Assembly (NCBI RefSeq): GCF_009938225.1
Contig: NZ_AP019657.1
Coordinates: 1,054,001-1,118,000, forward strand
Length of the DNA stretch: 64,000 bases
Direction of reading: 5' to 3'
Source of the DNA: Vibrio ponticus
GTDB lineage: Bacteria > Pseudomonadota > Gammaproteobacteria > Enterobacterales > Vibrionaceae
Every line of letters begins with the position of its first letter. The first letter of the stretch is position 1. Both the position numbers and the translations under genes were made by a program. Below, in pieces: positions 8,874-19,838 of this stretch. The notes below the pieces were generated by a model. That model was not told the DNA's origin and did not search any database. It worked only from the letters and a program-made list of their open reading frames with translations.

Positions 8874-9045
8874 AAGGAATTGAACCTTTAAGTTATTTGT
8901 CCATGTTTGGGCGACAATACAGCCCTTAATACCTTGTGCATATTACTGATAGTTGCACGGTATCTCTAGGGCTAAATGTCATTGTTTTGTCGATATTTAT
9001 AATTTATGCAATTTTGATGCCTTTAACAGGGATAAAACTGTTAGC

Positions 9046-9543
9046 TTATTCACCAAAACTGATGCGATTTTCGGCGATCGCATTAAATATCTTCTCTGTA
9101 TCCAATACTTGCGCCCAAGGCATTGGCTCGGGATCGTTATCGATGATGTATTGAGTGAGTAAATCTTTAACGGCTGAGCGTATTTGTTCTCCACCCCATG
9201 GTTTTGCAAGGTAGAAGTCGAGGCTAGCGTGATTAATGGCTTCGACGGTGTCTTCTAAACCGGCTTGTCCGGTTAGCAGCAGCTTCTTCGTTTTTGACGT
9301 CAATTTATTGTCGTTCAATTCGATTAAAAAGCTGATACCCGTTTGCTCAGGCATTATGTGATCGCAGAGGATCAAAGCTAGTTGAGTACCTTCGGTTTCT
9401 GCTTCCTCGATGATCTCTTTGGCTTCAGCGACTGATTCCGCCCCTTCTAATAAAAAGTGATCTTCGAAACAGTCGAGATCTTGAAGCACACTGTCTAATA
9501 CTTCTCGTTCATCATCTACGCATAGAATGAGGTATTTATTCAT
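9046..9543 (-). CDS. Response regulator, receiver domain with short C-terminal tail
   Basis: A 165-residue protein: a receiver domain (about 1-130) with the acidic pair D10/D11, phosphoacceptor D61 in LILCDHIMPEQTG, T91 and K114 (LAKPW), all intact. A tail of about 35 residues (PMPWAQVLDTEKIFNAIAEN) has no DNA-binding domain. The gene starts 3 nt after the stop of the histidine kinase upstream, with its ribosome site (AGGGATAG) over the kinase stop codon, which implies translational coupling. The tail resembles the region that follows the degenerate receiver in the partner kinase, so the two probably share ancestry. The output is likely protein-protein. Confidence 0.88.
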   Translation of the reverse strand: MNKYLILCVDDEREVLDSVLQDLDCFEDHFLLEGAESVAEAKEIIEEAETEGTQLALILCDHIMPEQTGISFLIELNDNKLTSKTKKLLLTGQAGLEDTVEAINHASLDFYLAKPWGGEQIRSAVKDLLTQYIIDNDPEPMPWAQVLDTEKIFNAIAENRISFGE

Positions 9544-9546
9544 GGT

Positions 9547-11502
9547 CTATCCCTCGCTGTTATGGGGTGGTTGATCTATCGGCAACCAAACCGACATTTT
9601 GGTGTATTGGTTAACATTTGAAGTGACTTCAATAATGCCACCATGTTGGTGAATAATCTGCTGGCAAACCGACAAACCGATACCTAAGCCGAAGTTTCCT
9701 TCCTTTTTAGTGGTGAAGTTTAAGGCAAAGATCTGTTCTTTAAGCTCGGGTGAGATGCCGCTACCATTATCTTGTACCTCAATAACTGCCCATTGTTTGC
9801 CATCTTTATGCTGCATGCTGGTGGTGATGGTAAGCACACCTTGAGGTGGAAAGGCATCAATCGCGTTGGAGATCAAATTAGTCCAAACCTGTTGTAAAGC
9901 AATGGGCAGACAGCGGATGTTGGGCAGGGGAGCAAAGTGTTTTTCTACTTGGTGCAGTTTGAGTTTATTCTCAAAGATCACCAAAGTGTCTTCAATGCCT
10001 TCATGAATATCGACGAAGTGGAAAGTTTCATCGTCTTGGCGTGCATAACCTTTTAAGCTTTTTACCATATCAGCGATGCGTTGTGCACACACATTAATCG
10101 AGCGCAGCGTCGCGCCAGCAACGTGAAAACTCTCCAATTCGGTTAGTTCTTCGTTCGCTTGATTTGGGTTACTTTTGGATTTTGATAGCCATTGTTCATC
10201 TTGGTGTAACCCAAGTTTAACCAGTTTTTTGGCTAGCCTTCGATCACCAACAATCTTTTCTGCCGCTTTGGTTTTTTGTCTCTCTTCTGCCGTTGAGTTA
10301 GGACGCGCGGACAGGGCTCGTGTCATGATGTAGCTGGTCATTTCTGGCGAGCACCGTTTCTCTCCATTGACAAGATGAGTAATGCTATCTGTTAGCGTCT
10401 CTGTACCGCGTAAAATCGCCGCAATTGGGTTGTTGAGCTCATGGGCAACGCCAGCGACTAATTGCCCGAGCATGGCCATTTTTTCACTTTCGATTAACTG
10501 GTGATGGGCTGATTCCAGTGATTCTAAGGTCTGTTGCAATTGTATTTTCGTGTTGATGTTACGTTGCAAGCGGCGGTTAAAGTGGCGCAGGAGTAAGTTA
10601 GTAAACAATGGCAGTAGGGCGGTGTCGGAGTACATTACTCGGCTGAATACTTCGCGGTCGAGTTTAATCACATCGGTTTCAGTTAAGGTAACCGCGGTAG
10701 AGAATGAGGGTTCGCCAGTGACAAATGACATACCGCCAACTAAATTGCCTTTACGGTGTCGTACTACTTCGCGTTGCATTCCCATTTCGTCTTTTTTATA
10801 CAGCGCGACCTCTCCTGAGGTGATAAACCAAAGGAAGTTGTTCTCTTCACCTTCGACGGTGAGTAAGTGCTCTCGGGAATAGTGCCTGACGGCGTTGGTC
10901 TCGTCTCCGTTGGCAAAAAATGTCTTTAGGGCATTGATCACTTTTTCTGCCAGTTCGCTATCAGACATTCGGTGGTGATCAGAGATAAAACCAGCTTGGT
11001 AGCTACGCATCTTTAAATCGATATGTGCACGCAACAATCTTTGTTGGTCTAGGATTAAGCCGTAGGAAAGCAGGTCCTCTTTATCCTCTTCGACAACATA
11101 GTTGGTCAATTCGTTTTGAACGGTTTTGTATACGAGATTTTCTTGTAGCGGCTGGGTTAAACAGTGGTCGAGACGTCCCTCATTTACAGCAGTTAGAATC
11201 GCCTGGATATCTTGTCCGCAACTTATTAGCACTTTGCGAGTTTTTTGTGTCAGGGGTGATTTACCCAATTGAATAAGAAAATCCGCGCCATTGAAGCTTT
11301 CATTGTGATTGGCAATCACGAGTGCTACCGCTTGGTTATTTTCTTGGCAAGATTGTAATGAAGCTTCAGCGGCTGCTGATGAGTGAGCAAAGTGAAGATC
11401 AAATCGTGAAGCAAACACATTTAGTTCGCCTCGAAGGCGCTCAATGTTCGCTAAATTGTTGTCGAGATAGATTAAGGCGTATTGGTTCAAATGGGTATCC
11501 AA
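9547..11502 (-). CDS. Hybrid sensor histidine kinase: pseudo-receiver, cNMP-binding domain, HisKA, HATPase
   Basis: A 651-residue soluble kinase. Residues ~5-135 form a receiver-like fold in which the phosphoacceptor is N65, the acidic pair is D14/N15 and the lysine is Q117, so it cannot be phosphorylated normally. Residues ~195-300 resemble a cyclic-nucleotide-binding domain (LWFITSGEVALYKKD, GGMSFVTGEPSFSTAVT). The H-box is GQLVAGVAHELNNPIAAI with H354; an insert of about 100 residues separates it from the second dimerisation helix. N, G1 and G2 boxes (LISNAIDAF, VQDNGSGI, GLGIGLSV) are intact. There is no membrane segment. The start shown is TTG; a nearby alternative is possible. Coupled to the response regulator downstream. 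Confidence 0.88.
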   Translation of the reverse strand: MDTHLNQYALIYLDNNLANIERLRGELNVFASRFDLHFAHSSAAAEASLQSCQENNQAVALVIANHNESFNGADFLIQLGKSPLTQKTRKVLISCGQDIQAILTAVNEGRLDHCLTQPLQENLVYKTVQNELTNYVVEEDKEDLLSYGLILDQQRLLRAHIDLKMRSYQAGFISDHHRMSDSELAEKVINALKTFFANGDETNAVRHYSREHLLTVEGEENNFLWFITSGEVALYKKDEMGMQREVVRHRKGNLVGGMSFVTGEPSFSTAVTLTETDVIKLDREVFSRVMYSDTALLPLFTNLLLRHFNRRLQRNINTKIQLQQTLESLESAHHQLIESEKMAMLGQLVAGVAHELNNPIAAILRGTETLTDSITHLVNGEKRCSPEMTSYIMTRALSARPNSTAEERQKTKAAEKIVGDRRLAKKLVKLGLHQDEQWLSKSKSNPNQANEELTELESFHVAGATLRSINVCAQRIADMVKSLKGYARQDDETFHFVDIHEGIEDTLVIFENKLKLHQVEKHFAPLPNIRCLPIALQQVWTNLISNAIDAFPPQGVLTITTSMQHKDGKQWAVIEVQDNGSGISPELKEQIFALNFTTKKEGNFGLGIGLSVCQQIIHQHGGIIEVTSNVNQYTKMSVWLPIDQPPHNSEG

Positions 11503-11714
11503 CCTTATGTCTTACGAGTCCTTTAATGTAGCAATCATAAGAAAAGCGTGTTGAGAGCTGAGTTTGAGAAATTACTAACCTTGACTGAAAACTTCCAATA
11601 GTCTGATTTAACTCAAGCTTTTTTAGTGTATCCTTTAAACATCATAGTGCTGCTATTTTACTAATTTATGGTAAAACAGCCGCTATACTTTTTAGAAAAC
11701 CGATAACGAGATAA

Positions 11715-12983
11715 ATGAGTTCGATGCAACAACTAAAAAAATATGCTGCGATTGGTGGCGCGATATCTTTGGCACTATGCTGGCCTTTGGCTGTTGGTCA
11801 AATTGGTCAAAATGTTATTCAAGATAGCGTTGCGAACCTAAATTCTGATTCGCTTAAAGCTGAAATTGTTAGCTATGACAGAGGTTATTTATCTTCAACT
11901 GTAACCACGCGCTATCAAGTTACTGATCCGATTATTGCCGCGCAGTTGGCTGCGGATGGCGTACCGGCAGAAATTTTGGTGAATAGTGAATTAAGTCATG
12001 GATTAATTAGCCTGACGGCAGATTCGGTATTAGAAAATTGGCCAGAAATGCCGTTAACGCTGCATACAGTGACTCAACTTAATGGCAACACGGATTTCGA
12101 GTTTAAACTGGATACTTGGCGTCAAACCACCGAAGGCGACGAAGGTGCGATGATGTTGATCACGCCATCAACGCTAAAAGGTCACGCAACGGTACTTGGT
12201 CAAGTCGATTACCAACTTGATGTCCCTTCTATCGAGGTGGACTTTAATACTGGTGAGAAACTGATGGTTGAGAACGTTTCGGGTCAGGGTTCGGGCAAGA
12301 AAGTTAATAGCTTCTGGATTGGTGATCAGGAAATGAACATTGGTCAAGTGTCAGTGAGTGACGCACAGAAAAATTCAATGTTTAGCCTGAAAAATGGTCA
12401 ATACCACTACGCAGCAGAGTATGCAGAGACCACCCAGCGTGTGGCGAGCAAGCATGGCGTTAGCGTGAGCGAAATCAGTGTCGACCAAGAGAGTCTCGAT
12501 AATTTAGAGGTGGATTTCTCTTTTGGTGATTTGGATGCAGTGGCATTTGAACAATTGGTTACTCTATACCAAAACTCCCCAGTATTGACTGCACAAGATA
12601 TTCAACAGATGTTGCCTTATGTAGATAGCCTGTTTGCGAAAGGATTTTATTTAGCCAGCGACAAGATCGCGATGAATATCGGTGAAGGTGAGTTTACGTC
12701 GCAGTGGAAACTTGTGGTGCCAGAAGGGACTGATAACGTATCTCAAGACCCAATGAAAGTGATGCCTGCGCTGCAAGGGCACTTTGATTCGTTTGTTTCA
12801 AATGCGTTGGTCGAGCAATACCCATCAATCAGACAAACTATCGATGAAGGTTTGATTATGGAATTTGTTAAGCAGACCGACAAAGGCTACCAAGTAAAAG
12901 CGGAAATTAAGGAAGGGAATATTGTCTTTGAAAATGGACAAAAAGTGCCGCTAATGAGTCTTTTACTTCCTTTGATGATGTAG
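11715..12983 (+). CDS. YdgA/DUF945 family protein
   Basis: A 422-residue protein with an N-terminal hydrophobic anchor (YAAIGGAISLALCWPLAVGQ) and a long beta-rich periplasmic part. The signature SYDRGYLSSTVTTRYQV near residues 54-70 marks the DUF945/YdgA family, which is exported or inner-membrane anchored and functionally poorly defined. A second ATG nine bases downstream of the first is an equally good start. It is monocistronic, with a terminator after it, and lies upstream of serC. Confidence 0.82.
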   Translation: MSSMQQLKKYAAIGGAISLALCWPLAVGQIGQNVIQDSVANLNSDSLKAEIVSYDRGYLSSTVTTRYQVTDPIIAAQLAADGVPAEILVNSELSHGLISLTADSVLENWPEMPLTLHTVTQLNGNTDFEFKLDTWRQTTEGDEGAMMLITPSTLKGHATVLGQVDYQLDVPSIEVDFNTGEKLMVENVSGQGSGKKVNSFWIGDQEMNIGQVSVSDAQKNSMFSLKNGQYHYAAEYAETTQRVASKHGVSVSEISVDQESLDNLEVDFSFGDLDAVAFEQLVTLYQNSPVLTAQDIQQMLPYVDSLFAKGFYLASDKIAMNIGEGEFTSQWKLVVPEGTDNVSQDPMKVMPALQGHFDSFVSNALVEQYPSIRQTIDEGLIMEFVKQTDKGYQVKAEIKEGNIVFENGQKVPLMSLLLPLMM

Positions 12984-13025
12984 CTTAGCGCTTACTCAGT
13001 ATAAACAAATTTACACTATCCAAAC

Positions 13026-13049
13026 AAAAGAGGTCTTAAGACCTCTTTT
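13026..13049 (+). terminator. Rho-independent terminator after the ydgA-like gene
   Basis: AAAAGAGGTCTTAAGACCTCTTTT is a perfect palindromic stem with a T tail. Confidence 0.88.
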
Positions 13050-13124
13050 GTCGCTTTTTCTATGTGGCAAAAAGTGTTATTAATGATACCAGTCTTATAT
13101 AAAGCATGAGCAAGGAAAGAAACC

Positions 13125-14207
13125 GTGGATAACGTTTTTAACTTTAGTGCCGGCCCAGCGGCTTTACCGAAAGCGGTAATGGAGCAAGCCCAGTCGGAAT
13201 TGATTAACTGGAATGGATTAGGAACCTCGGTGATGGAAGTGAGTCACCGCGGTAAAGAATTTATTCAAGTCGCAACAGAAGCAGAACAAGATTTACGCGA
13301 TCTGCTATCCATCCCAGATAACTATAAAGTTCTATTCTGCCATGGTGGTGCGCGCGCTCAATTTGCTGCGGTTCCAATGAACCTTCTTGGCTCAAACAGC
13401 AAAGCGACATATGTCGATGCTGGCTACTGGGCAGAGAGTGCTATTGACGAAGCACAAAAATATTGTGAAGTAGACGTTTTCAACGCGAAAACGGAAATCG
13501 ATGGTAAAGTTGCGGTAACACCTGCGAGCGAGTGGAAAATCGTTTCTGATGCGGCGTTTGTGCACTTTTGTCCAAATGAAACCATCGACGGTGTTGAGAT
13601 TGACGATCTCCCGCAAACGGATAAGCCAATCGTTGCCGATATGTCTTCGAACATTCTTTCTCGTCAAATTGATGTGTCTAAATATGGTGTGATCTACGCA
13701 GGTGCGCAGAAGAACATTGGTCCTTCAGGTCTATGTATCGTTATTGTGCGTGATGACCTATTGGATTTCGCGAGTGATATTCTACCGAGCTTCTTAAACT
13801 ACAAGATTTTGGCAGAAAAAGATTCGATGTTTAATACACCGCCAACATTTGCTTGGTACCTATCTGGTCTAGTGTTTAAGTGGCTAAAAGAGCAGGGTGG
13901 TGTTGCGGCAGTGGAACAAGTGAACCGTGAAAAAGCGGCGTTGTTATACAACTACATTGATACTTCAGATTTCTACCGCAATAACATCCACAGCAACAAT
14001 CGTTCACGTATGAACGTTCCATTCCAATTGGCGAAACCTGAGTTGGACGAGTTGTTCTTAGAGCAGGCGAAAGCGCGAGGTTTGGTTGCGCTAAAAGGTC
14101 ACCGCGCCGTAGGTGGTATGCGTGCTTCTATTTATAATGCGATGCCATTGGAAGGTGTACAAGCTTTGGTTGAATTCATGCGTGAATTTGAAGCAGCTAA
14201 CGCTTAA
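13125..14207 (+). CDS. serC: Phosphoserine aminotransferase SerC
   Basis: A 360-residue PLP enzyme opening (M)[17 protein letters not shown], the standard SerC N-terminus. The PLP lysine is K196 in [13 protein letters not shown]. SerC converts 3-phosphohydroxypyruvate and glutamate to phosphoserine (serine synthesis) and also acts in the DXP-independent step of pyridoxal phosphate synthesis. It is cytoplasmic and homodimeric. The start codon is GTG, chosen because AAGGAAAG lies upstream and the N-terminus aligns with the family. Length is normal. A terminator follows, so it is a single-gene unit; the aroA partner seen in enterobacteria is not next to it. Confidence 0.96.
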   Translation: MDNVFNFSAGPAALPKAVMEQAQSELINWNGLGTSVMEVSHRGKEFIQVATEAEQDLRDLLSIPDNYKVLFCHGGARAQFAAVPMNLLGSNSKATYVDAGYWAESAIDEAQKYCEVDVFNAKTEIDGKVAVTPASEWKIVSDAAFVHFCPNETIDGVEIDDLPQTDKPIVADMSSNILSRQIDVSKYGVIYAGAQKNIGPSGLCIVIVRDDLLDFASDILPSFLNYKILAEKDSMFNTPPTFAWYLSGLVFKWLKEQGGVAAVEQVNREKAALLYNYIDTSDFYRNNIHSNNRSRMNVPFQLAKPELDELFLEQAKARGLVALKGHRAVGGMRASIYNAMPLEGVQALVEFMREFEAANA

Positions 14208-14236
14208 TCGTATTGATGAACACTTATTGATTTTTA

Positions 14237-14260
14237 GAGCCGGCTTTTGCCGGCTTTTTT
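14237..14260 (+). terminator. Terminator after serC
   Basis: AGCCGGC-TTTT-GCCGGCT followed by a T run. Confidence 0.9.
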
Positions 14261-14463
14261 GTCTGTGTAGCATGAGGTTTGACTACACTTAGGTGAGCGA
14301 ATTAGTGATGTTTGTCTTGGCGTTATTGACCGAACACAAGCATTAATAATGAAATATTTGCTTTTGCTATAGATGGTTGCGAGGCAGATTTATAAGCGTA
14401 AATTGGGTTTATAGTCGCTAAGTGATTGTGCTTATAGACAAATAAAAATAATAGGAATTCACC

Positions 14464-15039
14464 ATGAGTAATATTCAACAAGATTCCCCTCAAGCAGCGG
14501 CGCAAACTTTACTTTCTAAAGGTTGGAAATGGTTCACCATCGTAGGTGTTTTAGTGGCTCTAGCAGGGTTTGGCGCTCTGAGCCTTCCGGTAGCGGCAGG
14601 CGTTACTATTACAACTATTGTTGGTGGGCTATTTTTATTTAGCGGTCTTGTTCAGGCGTACCACACATTCAGTATTCAAGCTTGGAAAGACAAGCTCTGG
14701 TATGTACTCAGCGCTGTGCTTTACATCGTTGGCGGCTTGTTTATTCTGTTTAAGCCTTTTGCCGGATTGATTACCATGACCATGTTGATGGTGGTTGTAA
14801 TGATGTTTAACGGTGCAACACGTATGATTTTTGGTCTGCGCAGCCGTGCTTTACCAGGTAGTGGTTGGATCATTATCAGTGGCTTAATTTCACTTCTTAT
14901 CGGTGGCTACTTCTTTACGTTACTTGATGATCCAGCGTTCTCTCTGTCGCTACTAGGTACCTTTGTCGGCATTTCTCTGTTGTTTGAAGGCATCAGCTTT
15001 ATCTTCCTTGGTTTACAAATGAAAAAAGCGCTTAAATAG
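14464..15039 (+). CDS. HdeD-like (DUF308) membrane protein
   Basis: A 191-residue inner-membrane protein with six hydrophobic helices in three pairs. GWKWFTIVGVLVALAGFGAL near the N-terminus and repeated G-rich helices match the DUF308 family, of which E. coli HdeD (acid resistance at high density) is the named member. A function in acid stress is by analogy only. TAGGAATTCACC precedes the ATG. It is followed by its own terminator and is not linked to any hdeAB-like gene here. Confidence 0.82.
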   Translation: MSNIQQDSPQAAAQTLLSKGWKWFTIVGVLVALAGFGALSLPVAAGVTITTIVGGLFLFSGLVQAYHTFSIQAWKDKLWYVLSAVLYIVGGLFILFKPFAGLITMTMLMVVVMMFNGATRMIFGLRSRALPGSGWIIISGLISLLIGGYFFTLLDDPAFSLSLLGTFVGISLLFEGISFIFLGLQMKKALK

Positions 15040-15061
15040 TCGGCTTGTCAAAGAGATGATG

Positions 15062-15093
15062 AAAGCCCCAAGTCTCAATAGCTTGGGGCTTTG
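15062..15093. terminator. Terminator between the hdeD-like and chemoreceptor genes
   Basis: AAAGCCCCAAG / CTTGGGGCTTT stem with a U-rich tail on the plus strand; it may serve both converging genes. Confidence 0.85.
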
Positions 15094-15113
15094 TGATTTT
15101 AAGGGCAGGGCAT

Positions 15114-16733
15114 TTAAACTTTAAAGTATTTAAGTTGCGAACTTAATTGTTCTGCTGTCATTGCCATTTCTTGGCTATCGGTTGCCAGAGATTGTGATGC
15201 TTGAAGGATTTCGTTCGCTGATAAATGAACGCTGGCGACGTTTTGATTCATCTCTGTTGCGACGGTACTTTGCTGCTCGGACGCGGCGGCAATTTGCGCC
15301 ACCATATCGTTCGCTTTCTGCATTTCTTCGACAATAACATTCAGCTTTTCGCGTGTGTCTTCTGATGCCTGAACACTTTGAGTCACTTTCTCATGGCTGC
15401 TTTCCATCGCATTCACGGTCTTGCCTGCTTGCTCAGTGAGTTTTTCAATTGTCTGCTGTACTTCGTCGGTGGATTTTTGGGTGCGGCTGGCAAGGTTACG
15501 TACTTCTTCGGCGACCACTGCAAACCCACGTCCTTGTTCGCCAGCTCGTGCTGCTTCAATCGCTGCGTTAAGTGCTAGTAAGTTGGTTTGCTCTGAAATA
15601 TCACGGATAACATCGACAACGTTGCTGATTTCATTCACGCCAACTTGCAGCTCTTTGATTAAGTCATTAGCCGTACCAGTATTTTGTGAAACTTCTGCGA
15701 TGGTCTCAGAGGTATGTGCCATGGCTTGATCGTTAAGATGGGCATGCTCGGTAACCTTATTGGTACTGACAGAAGTACTTTCAGCATTTGAGGCGACATC
15801 AGAAATGGTGGCGCTCATTTCTGTCATCGCAGTGGAAAGCAGCTCTAATTGTGCATGTTGCGAGTTGACGCTGGTGGCAGCTTCCTCACTCGCTTGAGCG
15901 ATATTGCTTGCCATATTGCTGGATTGGGCAGCGGAATCATTGGCAGTCGCCAGTGTTTCTTGCAATTTATCGAGCATTTCATCAATTTGAGTGCTCATTG
16001 CTCCAAGTTCATCTTTGCGCGACATATTCATACGCACTCGCAGATTACCTTGAGCAATTTGCTGGGTGTTCTCGATTAACTTGTTTAGTGGAATATTGAT
16101 GTTGTTGGAAATTGCGTAACCGAGAGCAAATAATACCGCTGACAATACAACGGCGACAATGGCTTCTTTGACCGCCAAGTCATAAAACGCTTCTTGAATG
16201 TCAGCAACCAAGATCCCAGACCCAATAATCCAACCCCATTCTGGCAGTAATTGCACATAGGAAATCTTATCTTTTAGTTCACCTTGCGGGCTTTTCCATT
16301 GGTAATCCAAAAAGCCTTTTTGACTTGGCGTTTTTGAGATAGTGACCATTTCACGCCAGTGATATTTCCCTGCGCCGTCTTTAAAGTTGTCAGCATTTTT
16401 ACCGTTGAGGTTTGGCTTTAAAGGGTGCATGACCACTTGTAGTTGCTGGTTTAAAATCCAGAAGTAGTTATTACCATCGTAGCGTAGCGCTTGAATGGCT
16501 TGCAGCGCCTTTTGCTGGGCAATGTCATTACCTAGAGTATCGCGTTGCTGATAATAGTGTTGGGCTAGATTGATTGCGGTTTCAACTTGGGCGCTGAGTT
16601 TATCTTTTCGCTCTTGTAATGAGGTGTTTTTTTGTTGCAACAGGTTAAATAAACACGCCATTACGATAAGGAAAATAGATAAAGTAACAATCGAGGCGAG
16701 CTTATACTTGATCTTTAGATTGCTTAATTTCAT
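15114..16733 (-). CDS. Methyl-accepting chemotaxis protein with sCache_2 sensor
   Basis: A 539-residue chemoreceptor: TM1 (residues ~10-30), a single periplasmic Cache domain (~35-185) with the typical [15 protein letters not shown] and [10 protein letters not shown] motifs, TM2 (~188-208), HAMP (~210-262), and a signalling domain whose tip is [20 protein letters not shown]. sCache_2 domains commonly bind small carboxylates, but the ligand cannot be read. There is no C-terminal pentapeptide for CheR docking (it ends SSQLKYFKV). Expected at the cell pole in arrays. It is monocistronic; no ribosome site is strong before the ATG. Confidence 0.92.
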   Translation of the reverse strand: MKLSNLKIKYKLASIVTLSIFLIVMACLFNLLQQKNTSLQERKDKLSAQVETAINLAQHYYQQRDTLGNDIAQQKALQAIQALRYDGNNYFWILNQQLQVVMHPLKPNLNGKNADNFKDGAGKYHWREMVTISKTPSQKGFLDYQWKSPQGELKDKISYVQLLPEWGWIIGSGILVADIQEAFYDLAVKEAIVAVVLSAVLFALGYAISNNINIPLNKLIENTQQIAQGNLRVRMNMSRKDELGAMSTQIDEMLDKLQETLATANDSAAQSSNMASNIAQASEEAATSVNSQHAQLELLSTAMTEMSATISDVASNAESTSVSTNKVTEHAHLNDQAMAHTSETIAEVSQNTGTANDLIKELQVGVNEISNVVDVIRDISEQTNLLALNAAIEAARAGEQGRGFAVVAEEVRNLASRTQKSTDEVQQTIEKLTEQAGKTVNAMESSHEKVTQSVQASEDTREKLNVIVEEMQKANDMVAQIAAASEQQSTVATEMNQNVASVHLSANEILQASQSLATDSQEMAMTAEQLSSQLKYFKV

Positions 16734-17154
16734 AACAAACTGACTCTAATTTGTGTATTTATTAGTGGTCACTTTATCAATTTGCGCTGAAACACAAATG
16801 ACACAAATCATGCTTTATATGTATACATTATGTTGCACTATGATTAACAGGAGTCGATCATAGTATTAATCATGAGATTAAGTTGAAATGTAAGAAAACT
16901 TATTACTTTAAGTTGTTAGTTTATAAATTGCACTAAACTTGAACTGATGTCACCAAGGTTTGCGGTAGGGTCAATAAAATAATGTCGCCTCTGTGAGAAT
17001 ATTCTCTCAAAGGATAATCGGTTAATCGACGATTTTAATAGCGTGGCTTTGGAAGGAATGGGATATAATCTGTACGACTTATCAACATTTAAGTAACAGG
17101 TGCTGATGTGGTATGCCACATGATTGTTGGGATTTGAACATGGATTTGACACAG
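16734..17154. other. Gene-free stretch upstream of the chemoreceptor
   Basis: About 420 bases, AT-rich. It should hold the promoter of the chemoreceptor on the minus strand. A 16-base palindrome (ATGTGGTATGCCACAT, 17106-17121) is present, but I could not match it to a known operator. No credible ORF or RNA gene was seen. Confidence 0.5.
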
Positions 17155-17181
17155 AAAAGGCTGAGTTTGACTCAGCCTTTT
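17155..17181 (-). terminator. Terminator of ygiQ
   Basis: AAAAGGCTGAG-TTTGA-CTCAGCCTTTT just beyond the ygiQ stop; strong stem with A and T runs. Confidence 0.88.
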
Positions 17182-17200
17182 CTATTTATACTAGCGGCGA

Positions 17201-19582
17201 TTAACGGCGTTTAGGTTTACGGTTGCCTTGTGGATTCGCACGATTACCTTGTTGGTTACGCGAATTATTGGCACCACCTTTATTGCTACCTTGAGAAGAC
17301 TGTTCATTACCGCGTGGTTGTGATTTATTTGCGCCAGGTTTCTTCGCTCCCGGCTTAATAAATCCACCTTTTGCTGGCGCTTGACCACCTTGACGGTTGC
17401 CATTCTCGCCACGTTTACCATTTTCACCGCGTCTGCCGCTATCACCACGATTACTATGGTTTTGATTACCAAAACCAGGTTGATTCTTGGTATGTTTAGT
17501 TGCGAAACGTTGTGAACCATGACGACCCGACTTTCGACGTTCAGCCGGTGTTAGTACATCCTGATCTTCAGAGGGTACTAAACAGTTCGGCTTATCACCA
17601 ATCAGATGCTTTTTACCCATTTCGATCAGTGCTTCACGAATCATTGGCCAGTTAGCAGGATCGTGGTAACGCAGCAGTGCTTTGTGCAAACGACGTTGGC
17701 GTTCACCTTTAGCCACTGGAACCACTTCACGCTGTTTGTACTTCACGCGTTTAAGCGGGTTAGTCTCTGAATAGTACATTGACGTCGCATTACACATCGG
17801 TGATGGGTAGAAGTTTTGTACTTGGTCACATTCGAAGTTGTTCTTTTTAAGCCATAGCGCGAGGTTCAACATATCTTCATCTTCAGTGCCAGGGTGCGCT
17901 GAAATAAAGTATGGAATTAGGTACTGTTTTTTACCCGCTTCAGCACTGTACTTCTCGAACATCTCTTTAAAGCGATCGTAGGTACCCATGCCTGGTTTCA
18001 TCATCAGATCCAATGGGCCTTTTTCAGTATGCTCAGGTGCAATCTTCAAGTAACCGCCAACGTGGTGGGTAACCAGCTCACGCACATACTCTGGTGATTC
18101 AATCGCAAGGTCATAACGTACGCCGGATGCGATCATCACTTTTTTCACGCCTTTGACTTGGCGCGCCGCACGATAGAGATCGATTGTGTGCTTATGATCG
18201 GTGTTCAGTTTGTTACAGATGCCAGGGAAAACACACGAAGGACGACGGCAGTTTGCCTCTGCCTTCGGATCGCTACAACCTAGGCGGTACATGTTCGCAG
18301 TAGGACCACCAAGGTCAGAAATAGTGCCCGTAAAGCCTGGTACTTTATCGCGGATCTCTTCCAATTCGTTCAAGATTGACTCTTGCGAACGGTTTTGAAT
18401 GATGCGACCTTCGTGCTCGGTAATTGAACAGAAAGAACAGCCGCCAAAACAGCCACGCATGATGTTGACTGAAGTTTTGATCATGTCGTACGCAGGGATC
18501 TTTGCTTTGCCATAACCAGGGTGAGGTACACGAGCAAAAGGTAAACCAAACACAAAGTCCATCTCTTCCGTTGTAAGTGGGATAGGTGGTTGGTTGATCC
18601 AAAGTTCGCGATCTCCATGGCGTTGGATCAGTGCACGACCTGAGTATGGGTTAGTCTCAAGGTGCATGATACGGCTTGCGTGTGCATACAGGATACGGTC
18701 ATTGTTTAGCTTCTCGAACGGAGGTAAACGTACCGCAGTGGTTGCTGCATCGTGGCGAGAAGGGCGAATCGTAATTGGTTGCGCTTCCGCTTTCTCTTCT
18801 GTTTTTGTTTCGCACTGCTCTTCAACCGCGTAAGGGTTTGGCGGAACAAACGCTTCTTTACGTGGTTTTTCAATGCGAGATGAATCAATAACGTTGTAAC
18901 CCTCTGGCGCAGTGGCAAGGTTTACTGCGGTACCACGAATATTGGTGAGAGTCGAAATATCTTCGCCTTCAGACAAGCGATGAGCCAGTTCAACCAGCGC
19001 ACGCTCTGCGTTACCAAATAGCAGAATATCTGCCTTGGCATCAAACAGTACTGAGCGACGAACTTTGTCTGACCAGTAGTCGTAGTGTGCAAGACGACGT
19101 AAGCTTGCTTCAATGCCACCAAGTACGATTGGTATGCCTTTGTAGGCTTCACGACAGCGTTGTGAGTAAACGAGTGTTGCGCGATCTGGGCGTTTGCCGC
19201 CTTCGTTGTTTGGCGTGTAGGCATCATCATGACGCAGTTTACGATCCGCCGTGTAACGGTTGATCATAGAGTCCATGTTGCCGGCGGTAATACCAAAAAA
19301 TAGATTTGGTTTACCTAGCGTCATGAAGGCGTCTTTGTTGTTCCAGTCTGGCTGAGCAATAATACCCACGCGGAAACCTTGAGATTCAAGTAGACGACCG
19401 ATGATCGCCATACCAAAACTAGGGTGATCGACGTAAGCATCACCAGTGACGATGATGATGTCACAACTGTCCCATCCGAGGGCATCCATTTCCTTACGGC
19501 TAGTCGGTAAAAAAGGCGCAGTACCAAAGCATTCTGCCCAGTACTTTTTATGCTCATGAATAGGGGTGATATCGTTGTACAT
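17201..19582 (-). CDS. ygiQ: YgiQ family radical SAM protein
   Basis: A 793-residue protein. The radical SAM cluster motif is in [19 protein letters not shown] (three cysteines spaced CxxxCxxC), preceded by an N-terminal YgiQ domain beginning around [20 protein letters not shown]. The reaction is not known for the family. The last ~120 residues are low complexity, rich in G, N, Q, K and R ([18 protein letters not shown] and similar), a basic disordered tail that may bind nucleic acid; this is inference. Start is the ATG at 19580-19582. Length is within the range for Vibrio members (longer than E. coli because of the tail). Confidence 0.92.
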   Translation of the reverse strand: MYNDITPIHEHKKYWAECFGTAPFLPTSRKEMDALGWDSCDIIIVTGDAYVDHPSFGMAIIGRLLESQGFRVGIIAQPDWNNKDAFMTLGKPNLFFGITAGNMDSMINRYTADRKLRHDDAYTPNNEGGKRPDRATLVYSQRCREAYKGIPIVLGGIEASLRRLAHYDYWSDKVRRSVLFDAKADILLFGNAERALVELAHRLSEGEDISTLTNIRGTAVNLATAPEGYNVIDSSRIEKPRKEAFVPPNPYAVEEQCETKTEEKAEAQPITIRPSRHDAATTAVRLPPFEKLNNDRILYAHASRIMHLETNPYSGRALIQRHGDRELWINQPPIPLTTEEMDFVFGLPFARVPHPGYGKAKIPAYDMIKTSVNIMRGCFGGCSFCSITEHEGRIIQNRSQESILNELEEIRDKVPGFTGTISDLGGPTANMYRLGCSDPKAEANCRRPSCVFPGICNKLNTDHKHTIDLYRAARQVKGVKKVMIASGVRYDLAIESPEYVRELVTHHVGGYLKIAPEHTEKGPLDLMMKPGMGTYDRFKEMFEKYSAEAGKKQYLIPYFISAHPGTEDEDMLNLALWLKKNNFECDQVQNFYPSPMCNATSMYYSETNPLKRVKYKQREVVPVAKGERQRRLHKALLRYHDPANWPMIREALIEMGKKHLIGDKPNCLVPSEDQDVLTPAERRKSGRHGSQRFATKHTKNQPGFGNQNHSNRGDSGRRGENGKRGENGNRQGGQAPAKGGFIKPGAKKPGANKSQPRGNEQSSQGSNKGGANNSRNQQGNRANPQGNRKPKRR

Positions 19583-19838
19583 ATTTTGCTCTTAGATCCA
19601 GTGAGCGCGAATTATAGCGGCTTATCTGTTATCTATCTATAGTCGGAGAGCGGTTATTTTGCCATTCTGTCAATAGAGGGAAATTACATCAAACCCTTAT
19701 AAACACAAGGGTTACACCCATATTGACTTGCAGAATGTTTTTACACTTCAGCCAGAGTTTAATCGGTGATTAAGATAGCGAAAACCCGTCAGTTTGGTAT
19801 CATCCGGTGCAATTCATTTTTCCGTTAGTAACATCATT

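Noticed and set aside
17106..17121. CRP-like palindrome ATGTGGTATGCCACAT
   Set aside because: The half-site spacing is two bases short of the CRP consensus, so it is recorded only as a palindrome.
16916..17152. 78-codon minus-strand frame in the gap after the chemoreceptor
   Set aside because: No ribosome site, no family, AT-rich composition and unlikely residue content.
17191..17520. 109-codon frame inside the ygiQ tail
   Set aside because: It arises from the repetitive low-complexity tail of ygiQ in another frame.
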